From: Caldivirga sp.
GTDB lineage: Archaea; Thermoproteota; Thermoprotei; Thermoproteales; Thermocladiaceae
Direction: 5' to 3'
DNA: 16,042 nt
NCBI GenBank assembly: GCA_028275645.1
Contig: JAPWUH010000013.1
Location: forward strand, 1 to 16,042
The notes under the pieces are model-generated. The model had not been told where the DNA came from and did not search any database. It worked only from the letters and a program-made list of their open reading frames with translations. Both the position numbers and the translations under genes were made by a program. Numbering within the stretch: the first letter of the stretch is position 1; the number at the start of each line of letters is the position of its first letter. This document shows, piece by piece, positions 1 to 5,968 of this stretch.

Positions 1-40
1 TAATGGACTCAGCCCTCCTCAACGTAACCTGCAGTGACAT
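1..40 (-). CDS. 5' end of an unknown gene leaving the left edge
   Basis: The minus strand is open from an ATG at 40-38 to the window edge and begins MSLQVTLRRAESI. Thirteen codons are too few to name a product. The support is the promoter: the minus strand carries GTTTATAAGC at 72-63, centred about 27 bases before this ATG, the same spacing as at the other leaderless genes in the window. The start is therefore a reasonable inference, but the gene itself depends on sequence to the left. Confidence 0.4.
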   Translation of the reverse strand, partial: MSLQVTLRRAESI

Positions 41-53
41 TGGTTAAACCCGG

Positions 54-73
54 GGTTTATAGGCTTATAAACC
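54..73. promoter_or_regulatory. Inverted TATA pair (8-bp perfect inverted repeat, 4-base loop)
   Basis: GGTTTATA (54-61) and TATAAACC (66-73) are perfect reverse complements around GGCT. On the minus strand the right arm is the TATA box for the start at 40. On the plus strand the left arm would place transcription near 82-86, where a 28-codon ORF (82-168) begins with ATG. I do not support that ORF as a gene. The symmetry could also bind a dimeric repressor over the TATA box. Confidence 0.4.
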
Positions 74-196
74 TTACGTTAATGCTGACAAACTTTAGGT
101 TTAGTGGTTTATTAAGGTTTCAGGTAGAAACCACGTCCAGTGTAGGGGGAGGTCACTTAAACTTTTAGTCTACTCAGGAACACTATTAAGGCTAGT

Positions 197-206
197 GTTT
201 AAAAAG
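197..206 (+). promoter_or_regulatory. TATA box of the small gene at 227
   Basis: GTTTAAAAAG is centred about 25 bases upstream of GTG 227, which fixes that codon as the leaderless start rather than TTG 218. Confidence 0.55.
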
Positions 207-226
207 GTTTAGAATATTTGAGTATT

Positions 227-472
227 GTGAGCAAGCACTACTATGTATTAATGAACCCATGGGAGGCTAGGATACTGGTAACGGGTAGGTTAAGCGACCT
301 TGAGCTCGTCCACGTGGGTTGGAGAATAATTATGGTGAGTAGGAGGTGGCGTAGCGCCTATGAGACCGCCAGGACCCTTGCGGACCGGTTCAATTATCTG
401 CTGGAGTGGTACCTTGAGGATGAGAGGAGTGCCCTAGCCGTCAATAACGGCAGGGATATTAAAACTCACTGA
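227..472 (+). CDS. Small hypothetical protein (81 aa), basic and Trp/Arg-rich
   Basis: I do not recognise this protein. The frame is open from TTG 218, but the TATA box at 197-206 sits 25 bases before GTG 227, so I start there. An ATG at 251 is a third option. The product is soluble, with no signal peptide, membrane segment or cysteine. It has a short beta-like N-terminus (Val/Leu/Ile alternation), a central basic stretch with several Trp and Arg residues, and a likely amphipathic helix in its second half followed by an acidic LEDE segment. Codon use (AGG, GAG, GCC) matches its neighbours, which supports a real gene. The stop overlaps the stop of the convergent nucleotidyltransferase by seven bases, leaving no room for a separate terminator. 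The upstream 1-226 region otherwise holds promoter-like elements and short inverted repeats, for example GGTTTC/GAAACC at 116-132. Confidence 0.6.
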   Translation: MSKHYYVLMNPWEARILVTGRLSDLELVHVGWRIIMVSRRWRSAYETARTLADRFNYLLEWYLEDERSALAVNNGRDIKTH

Positions 473-1182
473 GACCCAGCCACCGCACCACCACTGCGGC
501 ACCAAAGGCTTAGGTAATCATCCACGGTGCCGATGTCTATGAAACTGTCCGCCAGGTAAACCCCAACCTTACCCCCACCCCTTATGATTAGGTTAATGTA
601 GTCGTTCATGTCCATGAACTCACCCTTAAGCAACCTGATGAACCTACCCTTAATTATGTAGTTGCCTGTGGATATGGTGACGTTTATGGTTGGTTTCTCA
701 ATCCAGGACTCCACCAAGCCCTCATCATTAACGTTAAGTACGCCATACCTCAACTGAACCCCAGCCCTATAGCCTATCACTGTTACGTCAAGCCCCCTGG
801 ACACATGCTTACTAACAGCATCGGCCATGTTAACCTTAGCTATGACGTCGCCGTTCTCCACCACCACCAAGTCATCATCATTAACAATGCCGTTGAGGAA
901 GTACAGGTGCCCCGCGGTCCCAAGAAGCCTATCGTGGATTACCGTTTCAAGTAAGCCACCGTAGGCCCTATTCAAGTGGTCAATGGAGTCCTTTATTAAA
1001 TGGGCCATGTAGTGGGCCACTATGTAAATCCTAACGGGCCTTAATGGGAGTAGCCTATCTATGGCATCCTGTATGGCTAATCTACCGCCTGGTATTGGCA
1101 TTAGGGGCTTGGGCACGTAGAGGGTTAGGGGTCTCAATCTCTCCCCCTTTCCAGCGGCCAAGACTACGCCAAGCACGGCCAC
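466..1182 (-). CDS. Sugar-1-phosphate nucleotidyltransferase (NTP_transferase family)
   Basis: This enzyme should transfer a nucleoside monophosphate from an NTP to a sugar 1-phosphate, giving an activated sugar for glycan, lipid or protein glycosylation in the cytosol. The 238-residue sequence has the full catalytic signature: LAAGKGERLRPLT at 8-20 (NTP binding), PKP at 24-26 with the catalytic-type lysine K25, the GTAG loop at 88-91, NGD at 110-112 (metal/base site), EKP at 162-164 and a TGNY segment at 172-175, then DIGT at 216-219. There is no C-terminal left-handed beta-helix, so this is the short, nucleotidyltransferase-only form. The base and sugar (GDP-mannose, dTDP-glucose or UDP-sugar) cannot be read from the sequence. 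It starts at GTG 1182, leaderless from the shared box at 1201-1210, and diverges from polB. The envelope genes nearby (inositol-phosphate synthase, GT2) could use its product, but that link is only by neighbourhood. Confidence 0.88.
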   Translation of the reverse strand: MAVLGVVLAAGKGERLRPLTLYVPKPLMPIPGGRLAIQDAIDRLLPLRPVRIYIVAHYMAHLIKDSIDHLNRAYGGLLETVIHDRLLGTAGHLYFLNGIVNDDDLVVVENGDVIAKVNMADAVSKHVSRGLDVTVIGYRAGVQLRYGVLNVNDEGLVESWIEKPTINVTISTGNYIIKGRFIRLLKGEFMDMNDYINLIIRGGGKVGVYLADSFIDIGTVDDYLSLWCRSGGAVAGSQ

Positions 1183-1200
1183 CGGAACCCACCGATAAGG

Positions 1201-1210
1201 GTTATTAAGA
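1201..1210. promoter_or_regulatory. Shared central TATA-like box between divergent genes
   Basis: GTTATTAAGA is centred at 1205-1206. It lies about 24 bases from GTG 1230 (polB, plus) and about 23 bases from GTG 1182 (nucleotidyltransferase, minus). Both genes would be leaderless from this one element. A second AT-rich tract, GTTTAAGTA near 1220-1228, is too close to the polB start to serve it and is 41 bases from the other start. Confidence 0.5.
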
Positions 1211-1229
1211 GGCTCGGCGTTTAAGTAGT

Positions 1230-3575
1230 GTGGATAAGAGGATTTACCTGATTGACATTACGTACGGGTTAGTTGGCAATTCACCGGAGATTAGGATGTT
1301 TGGGGTTGATGAGGATGGAAGGAAGGTGGTGGTCTTGGATAGGGGGTTTAGGCCTTACTTCTACGTGATCCCAGAGGAGGGGTTTGAGGAGCAGGTGGCT
1401 AAGGCTGCCGGGAGGATGCAGGGTGTGGTTAAGGCTGAGGTGGTGGATAGGAGGATGTTTGGTAAGCCCATTAAGGCCGTTAAGGTGACTGTAACGATAC
1501 CTGAGAAGGTCAGGGAATTGAGGGATAGGGTTAAGTCGATCCAGCACGTTAAGGATGTGCTGGAGGCTGACATTAGGTTCTACATAAGGTACATGATTGA
1601 TAATGACATTAGGCCCGGTTGGCTAATGTTCAGCAACCTTAGGCCCACTGATGTTAAAATGGGTAGGGTTAGCAACGTCTACATTACAGAGGAGCCCCCA
1701 AGGTCACTCAGCATCGGGGCGATGCCTAAGTTAAGCTACATGGCCCTTGACATAGAGGTGTATAACCCAAGGGGGACACCTGACCCCAGGAGGGACCCGG
1801 TCATAATAATTGCCCTAGCTAACCACATGGGTGACGTTAAGCTACTAACCCTTGACAGGTATAGGAGTGAGAGGGATATGTTCAACGAGTTCAACGCCAT
1901 TGTTGATGAATGGGATCCTGATGTGGTATTCGGCTACAATTCCAACAAGTTTGACATGCCCTACCTGGTTAATAGGGCCAATGCCATTAACGCCAAGCTT
2001 CAGTTATCCAGGTACGGCACACCCCCTGAGCAGAGCGTCTACGGGCATTGGTCGATAATAGGCAGGGCCCACATCGACCTCTACAACTTCGTGGAGGACA
2101 TGACCGATGTGAAGAGGAAGAGCCTCGACTACGTGGCGGAGTACTTCGGGATAATGAAGAGGAGTGAGAGGGTTAACATACCTGGCCATAGGGTATATCA
2201 GTACTGGGATGATGAAGGTAAGCGTGATTTGCTCATAAAGTACGCCAGGGATGACGTGGTGAGCACCCTTGAGCTGGGTAGGAGACTACTGCCCTACGCC
2301 ATGCAACTCGCCTCGGTGTCTGGCTTACCGCTGGATCAGGTTGGCCCAGCCAGCGTTGGGGCTAGGGTCGAGTGGATGATAATGCACGAGGCCTATAAGA
2401 TGGGTGAATTAGCCCCCAACAGGGTTGAGAGGCCCTATGAAACCTACAGGGGGGCTATTGTACTTGAGCCTAAGCCAGGGGTGCACAGGAACATTGCCGT
2501 CATAGACTTCTCCTCAATGTACCCCAACATAATGCTCAAGTACAACATCTCGCCAGACACTTTAATCACCAATGGGGCTGAGGGGGACTACTACACAGCC
2601 CCTGAAGTTGGGTTCAAGTTCAGGAAGAGTCCTAGGGGCCTCTATACGGTGCTGCTCCAGGAGTTGATTGAGGCCAGGAGGGAGGCTAAGAGTGAGATGA
2701 GTAAGTACCCTGAGGGTTCGCCTGAGTGGGTTCTACTAAATGAGAGGCAGAGGGCGCTTAAGGTAATGGCTAACGCCATGTACGGCTACTGCGGTTGGCT
2801 TGGGGCTAGGTGGTACATTAGGGAGGTTGCCGAATCAGTGACCGCCTGGGGTAGGCATCTGCTTAAGACGGCCATAAACATGGCTAAGGAGAGGGGGTTA
2901 AGCGTAATATACGGTGATACGGATAGCCTGTTCGTAACATACGATAAGGATAAGGTTGATGAACTTGTGGGTAAGATTAATGAAATGGGCTTCGAGGTTA
3001 AGATAGATAAAGTATACAGCAAGCTAATATTCACCGAGTCCAAGAAGAGGTACATTGGGTTAACGGTGGATGGCGACATCGATATAGTGGGCTTCGAGGC
3101 GGTGAGGGGTGATTGGAGTGAGCTCGCCAGGAATGTTCAGGAGAGGGTGGCTGAACTTGTGCTCAAAAGTAGCGTTGATGAGGCGGTTAAGTACGTCAGG
3201 TCGGTTATCGACGATTTAAGGAACTATAGGTTCACCCTAGACGACGTAATAATATGGAAGACCCTCGATAAGGATGTTGATGAGTACAAGGCCCTCCAGC
3301 CACATGTAATAGCGGCTAAGAGGCTCATAGAGAAGGGGTACATGGTTGGTAAGGGTGATACCGTGGGCTTCGTGATAGTTAAGGATGGGGGTGATAGGTT
3401 AACCCAGAAGGCCTACCCATACATATTCGTGGATGATGTTAAGAGGATCGATATTGACTACTACATTGAGAAGCAGGTCGTACCAGCAGCCCTAAGGATA
3501 CTTGAGGTCTTCGGCATTAACGAGGCAACGCTACTTGGCAAGACTGGGAGGAGCATACTCGACTACTTCAGTTGA
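1230..3575 (+). CDS. polB: DNA polymerase B, archaeal PolB3-type, with 3'-5' exonuclease
   Basis: A replicative or repair DNA polymerase of family B, 781 residues, the usual length of crenarchaeal PolB3. The N-terminal domain has FRPYFYV near 40-46, the segment that in archaeal B polymerases helps form the template uracil-sensing pocket (family knowledge). The proofreading exonuclease is intact: Exo I DIE at 174-176, Exo II YNSNKFD at 236-242 and Exo III YARDD at 338-342. The polymerase motifs are complete: motif A DFSSMYPNI at 426-434, motif B with ANAMYG at 514-519, motif C YGDTDS at 561-566 with D563 and D565, and KKRY at 605-608. The last residues, GRSILDYF (773-780), resemble a PIP box for the sliding clamp but have Gly where Gln is usual. 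GTG 1230 is placed by the box at 1201-1210. Assignment to PolB3 rather than PolB1 is from length and N-terminal resemblance to Pyrobaculum-type enzymes, and is less certain than the family. Confidence 0.95.
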   Translation: MDKRIYLIDITYGLVGNSPEIRMFGVDEDGRKVVVLDRGFRPYFYVIPEEGFEEQVAKAAGRMQGVVKAEVVDRRMFGKPIKAVKVTVTIPEKVRELRDRVKSIQHVKDVLEADIRFYIRYMIDNDIRPGWLMFSNLRPTDVKMGRVSNVYITEEPPRSLSIGAMPKLSYMALDIEVYNPRGTPDPRRDPVIIIALANHMGDVKLLTLDRYRSERDMFNEFNAIVDEWDPDVVFGYNSNKFDMPYLVNRANAINAKLQLSRYGTPPEQSVYGHWSIIGRAHIDLYNFVEDMTDVKRKSLDYVAEYFGIMKRSERVNIPGHRVYQYWDDEGKRDLLIKYARDDVVSTLELGRRLLPYAMQLASVSGLPLDQVGPASVGARVEWMIMHEAYKMGELAPNRVERPYETYRGAIVLEPKPGVHRNIAVIDFSSMYPNIMLKYNISPDTLITNGAEGDYYTAPEVGFKFRKSPRGLYTVLLQELIEARREAKSEMSKYPEGSPEWVLLNERQRALKVMANAMYGYCGWLGARWYIREVAESVTAWGRHLLKTAINMAKERGLSVIYGDTDSLFVTYDKDKVDELVGKINEMGFEVKIDKVYSKLIFTESKKRYIGLTVDGDIDIVGFEAVRGDWSELARNVQERVAELVLKSSVDEAVKYVRSVIDDLRNYRFTLDDVIIWKTLDKDVDEYKALQPHVIAAKRLIEKGYMVGKGDTVGFVIVKDGGDRLTQKAYPYIFVDDVKRIDIDYYIEKQVVPAALRILEVFGINEATLLGKTGRSILDYFS

Positions 3576-3598
3576 TTAGTGGACGTTTACGCGAAAGG

Positions 3599-3608
3599 TT
3601 TTTAAAAG
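3599..3608 (+). promoter_or_regulatory. TATA box of the disulfide oxidoreductase gene
   Basis: TTTTTAAAAG is centred 26-27 bases before ATG 3630. This spacing selects ATG 3630 over the in-frame TTG nine bases earlier. Confidence 0.6.
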
Positions 3609-3629
3609 TGCGGTGTCACGTTGAGTGCA

Positions 3630-4379
3630 ATGTCAACAACTCCATTAACACCACCAACAGGCCCTGAGGAGGTTCATATCGAGGTTGATGAGGAGACTAA
3701 GGGCATAATAAGGGACATGCTATCCCAGATGGTTAACCCAGTGGTATTCGACCTATTCACAACCAGTAACTGTGCAGGTAGGGACACAAACTGGTGCATA
3801 CCAACGGAGGAGCTCATAGACCTGCTAGCCAGCCTAGCCCCTGAGGGTAAGTTGATAGTTAATAAACATAGGCTTGACCAGAATGGGGGCAATAACCCGA
3901 GTCCTGATGTTGAGGAGAATAGGGTGCCTATAATCTACATAAATGGCGGGATAATAAGGTACCTCGGCGCGCCACTGGGTGAGGAGGTTAGGGCCCTCAT
4001 AGAGACCATAACGAGGATATCCACAGGTAAGACGGGCCTAAGGGCCAGGACAAGGGGAACCCTATCCTCAATGGCTAACTCCGACGTTAAGCCAGTTGAG
4101 GTTGTGACCGTGGTAACCCCATCATGCCCATACTGCCCCTACGCAGTGTTACTGGCCAACATGTTCGCCTTTGAGAGTAAGGGTAAGGTTAGGTCCATTG
4201 TCGTGGAGGCTTATGAGGAGCCTGACATAGCCGACATGTACGGTGTAACCGCCGTGCCAACCGTGGTTATTAGGAATGAGGGGACTCAGGGCGATGTGGA
4301 GTTCGTTGGCGTGCCACCTGAGGCTGACCTACTCAAGAAGGTCATATCATACAGTGGTTTTAACCCACCTGCCCAATGA
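3630..4379 (+). CDS. Protein disulfide oxidoreductase, two thioredoxin folds (PDO)
   Basis: A glutaredoxin/thioredoxin-like protein that makes, reduces or isomerises disulfides. In hyperthermophilic archaea PDO is thought to support the many disulfides of intracellular proteins (family knowledge). The 249 residues form two thioredoxin units. The C-terminal unit carries the active site TPSCPYC with C166 and C169 and a cis-proline at P210 (AVPT). The N-terminal unit keeps the fold signature (beta strand, TTSNC, helix, VP at 99-100 as its cis-proline) but has C48 and C56 seven residues apart instead of a CxxC. The first 15 residues are Pro/Thr-rich and there is no signal peptide, so it should be cytosolic. 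The start is ATG 3630 by promoter spacing; TTG 3621 would add three residues. The gene follows polB by 54 bases with its own TATA box. A perfect 12-bp inverted repeat overlaps its stop. Confidence 0.88.
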   Translation: MSTTPLTPPTGPEEVHIEVDEETKGIIRDMLSQMVNPVVFDLFTTSNCAGRDTNWCIPTEELIDLLASLAPEGKLIVNKHRLDQNGGNNPSPDVEENRVPIIYINGGIIRYLGAPLGEEVRALIETITRISTGKTGLRARTRGTLSSMANSDVKPVEVVTVVTPSCPYCPYAVLLANMFAFESKGKVRSIVVEAYEEPDIADMYGVTAVPTVVIRNEGTQGDVEFVGVPPEADLLKKVISYSGFNPPAQ

Positions 4380-4399
4380 GGGTAAGTGGTGGGTTAAAA
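4358..4399. terminator. Perfect 12-bp inverted repeat between convergent genes
   Basis: TTTTAACCCACC (4358-4369) pairs exactly with GGTGGGTTAAAA (4388-4399) around an 18-base loop. It spans the stop of the oxidoreductase (4377-4379) and ends 19 bases from the stop of convergent pheA. On the minus strand the hairpin begins in a T-rich tract (TATTTTTAACCC), so it may end transcripts from both sides or protect their 3' ends. Archaeal termination relies mainly on U tracts, so the role is inferred. Confidence 0.5.
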
Positions 4400-4418
4400 A
4401 TAAGCTTTAAGTCAGGGT

Positions 4419-5309
4419 TCATCGGTCATTATCCCTAATCGTAATGTACCTGTAGCTACCCAGTACCTTAACGTATGTTGCATTCTTTCTAAGCCTACTA
4501 ATAGCCCTAATGCACTTATCGTCGCTGAGGCTGCACTCAACCTCAAGTATGAAGTCGTACTCCCATGGCCCAATCCTATTGGGCCTTGAGTATATCATGG
4601 TTAGGTTAAGCCCATCCTCGGCGAAGGGTGCTAGGGCTGCGTACAGTGAGCCTGGCTTATTGGGGACTGAGAAAATCACCATTGTCCTATCGCCACTGCT
4701 GCCCAGCCCCCTTTGTATTATGAGGAACTTTGTGAAGTTTGGCTTATCCTCAATACCGCAGGTGATTGTCTTCAAGCCCCTTAACCTAGCCCCAAGCCTA
4801 GACGCCACCGCTGCCCTATCCCTATGGCCAATGATCATGTTTAGGGCTTCGGCCGTTGATGGAGCCTCTCTGATGATTACCCCAAGCCCCTCCAGGAACC
4901 CCCTAGCCTCCTCCAGGGCGTGAGGGTGGGAGTAAACCTCCTTAACCTCGCTGAGTGACTCAACGTCACTGTTAACCACTAGGCATAGTGACACCCTATA
5001 CTCCACGCAGGCCTTAATGCCCACGTTCCACTTAACCAAGGCCTCAACGGAGTCACCCACTATGCCGGCTAGGTTATTCTCAATGGGTATTACTCCGTAG
5101 TTAAATTGGCCATTGTAGACTCCCTTAACAATATCCTCAATCCTCCTAACGGGTTTCATTTCACCGCTTAGGAGTAATTGGGCAACCTCATGGCTGAATG
5201 TACCCTCAGGACCTAGGTAAGCGACCTTAAGCTCCCTGCCGATGTACTCCTTAATCACACCCAACACTGCCGGTTCCTTCACGTTACCTACAATGTCCAG
5301 TAGGTCCAC
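4419..5309 (-). CDS. pheA: Prephenate dehydratase with C-terminal ACT domain
   Basis: Converts prephenate to phenylpyruvate in phenylalanine synthesis, normally with feedback inhibition by Phe through the ACT domain. The 296 residues show the family motifs in order: YLGPEGTFSH at 31-40, IPIENN at 74-79, SHPHALEEAR at 127-136, STAEA at 151-155 and the catalytic NFTKF at 191-195 (usually TRF; the key Thr is present and Arg is Lys). The ACT domain begins at KPGSL 218-222 and includes IYSRP at 239-243, where ESRP is common. Residues 1-27 precede the usual start of the domain. GTG 5309 is only the first ordinary start codon. The same frame stays open back to a TAG at 5405-5403 without any ATG, GTG or TTG, and a well-spaced promoter and GTG lie at 5441-5432 and 5410 one base out of frame. 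The true N-terminus is therefore doubtful and a frameshift is possible. No complete chorismate mutase domain is visible. Confidence 0.92.
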   Translation of the reverse strand: MDLLDIVGNVKEPAVLGVIKEYIGRELKVAYLGPEGTFSHEVAQLLLSGEMKPVRRIEDIVKGVYNGQFNYGVIPIENNLAGIVGDSVEALVKWNVGIKACVEYRVSLCLVVNSDVESLSEVKEVYSHPHALEEARGFLEGLGVIIREAPSTAEALNMIIGHRDRAAVASRLGARLRGLKTITCGIEDKPNFTKFLIIQRGLGSSGDRTMVIFSVPNKPGSLYAALAPFAEDGLNLTMIYSRPNRIGPWEYDFILEVECSLSDDKCIRAISRLRKNATYVKVLGSYRYITIRDNDR

Positions 5310-5431
5310 GTCTGGGGGTATTTGGCTTAGGGTTTCCCTAAGTTCACCTATTACCCTTTCACCCTGCCTAGCCAGTTCAATGACCCTATTTAAAATTCCG
5401 GCCTACCCACGGCTTAGGCCCTGTGGTTAGT

Positions 5432-5441
5432 GTTAATAAGC
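5432..5441 (-). promoter_or_regulatory. TATA box upstream of pheA
   Basis: On the minus strand this reads GCTTATTAAC, the same ten bases as the TATA box of the inositol-phosphate synthase gene (11556-11565). It lies about 26 bases before GTG 5410. A second AT-rich element (minus ATTTTAAATA, 5397-5388) would start RNA near 5365, where no in-frame start exists. Confidence 0.45.
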
Positions 5442-5502
5442 ATTAACGTGGCGTTTAAGTGCGAACCCTGGCTAGGCGGTAACAACACTATTTAAGCCCC
5501 CT

Positions 5503-5745
5503 CTACACCCTTTGATCACCGGCTTCAGCCTCGGGGTTGACAAGCCTCCAGTAGGCAACCTTACCCCTCTTAATCTCCCTTATAACCCCATCCCTCTGCA
5601 GTAGCCTTAGTATATAGAAGACTTGGCTATGGCTCAGCCCCGTCATCTTCACCAGGTCATTTGTAGACACCTCCCCCCTCTCCCTTATCAACTTTAACAC
5701 GTCGTTCTTCCTCTCAAGGATCTTACTAGTCTGCTTCCTAGGCAT
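5503..5745 (-). CDS. Small winged helix-turn-helix transcriptional regulator
   Basis: An 80-residue DNA-binding protein with a basic N-terminus (PRKQTSK). It has a helix around 9-22, a helix-turn-helix at about 26-46 (STNDLVKMTGLSHSQVFYIL, the second helix being the recognition helix) and a wing at about 56-68 (REIKRGKVAYWRL). The short tail is acidic. This is the minimal wHTH form common in archaea (ArsR/MarR/LrpA-like fold), with no ligand-binding domain or cysteines, so its signal is unknown. ATG 5745 is leaderless from the TATA box at 5763-5775, which is nearly symmetric (GTTATTTTAAAAC) and could be a self-regulatory site. It is on the same strand as the surface-protein gene upstream and pheA downstream, but each has its own promoter, so its target is not shown by context. 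Confidence 0.8.
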   Translation of the reverse strand: MPRKQTSKILERKNDVLKLIRERGEVSTNDLVKMTGLSHSQVFYILRLLQRDGVIREIKRGKVAYWRLVNPEAEAGDQRV

Positions 5746-5762
5746 AACCTAATATTCCGAGA

Positions 5763-5775
5763 GTTATTTTAAAAC
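5763..5775 (-). promoter_or_regulatory. TATA box of the wHTH regulator
   Basis: Minus-strand GTTTTAAAATAAC is centred 24 bases before ATG 5745. Confidence 0.55.
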
Positions 5776-5830
5776 TTAGCTTACCCAAGGACCTGTAATA
5801 ACTAAGAATACCCATGTATCACTAGAGTGT

Positions 5831-5892
5831 AACCAGTCAGCTTAGGCATGCTCCTCACCGATATCAGATCTGGTGTCACTCATCACAATCCG
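5831..5892 (-). ncRNA. Candidate C/D box guide sRNA
   Basis: Reading the minus strand: box C GTGATGA (5886-5880), a 12-base guide, box D' CTGA (5867-5864), a 5-base spacer, box C' GTGAGGA (5858-5852, one base from consensus), an 11-base guide and box D CTGA (5840-5837). Guide lengths and the short D'-C' spacer match the archaeal 2'-O-methylation guide layout. By the +5 rule both guides would point at a G in the target. It lies in an intergenic gap on the same strand as its neighbours, and a weak TATA-like sequence (minus CACATAACC, about 5917-5909) is well spaced upstream. I see no clear terminal stem, which Thermoproteales sRNAs often lack. I could not assign rRNA or tRNA targets. The outer ends are approximate. 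Confidence 0.5.
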
Positions 5893-5968
5893 TACACGCT
5901 GCCCAGGGTTATGTGCTTTTCCCCGCATGACCTTTACTTACCTTGAGGCTAGGCCTTGGGTAGGCGGT

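Noticed and set aside
82..168. 28-codon ORF downstream of the inverted TATA pair
   Set aside because: Too short, no recognisable protein character, and only marginal promoter spacing; kept only as a possibility.
4510..4923. 137-codon plus-strand open frame opposite pheA
   Set aside because: It is antisense to a well-supported enzyme, has no domain, and has no promoter at the proper spacing.
5310..5402. Complete chorismate mutase domain fused before prephenate dehydratase
   Set aside because: Even with the frame restored the extension is only about 60 residues and lacks clear AroQ catalytic residues.
5841..5851. Resemblance of the sRNA guide complement (CTTAGGCATGC) to the CTAAGCCATGC segment near the 5' end of archaeal 16S rRNA
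   Set aside because: Two mismatches in eleven bases, one within the core near the modification site; too weak to name a target.
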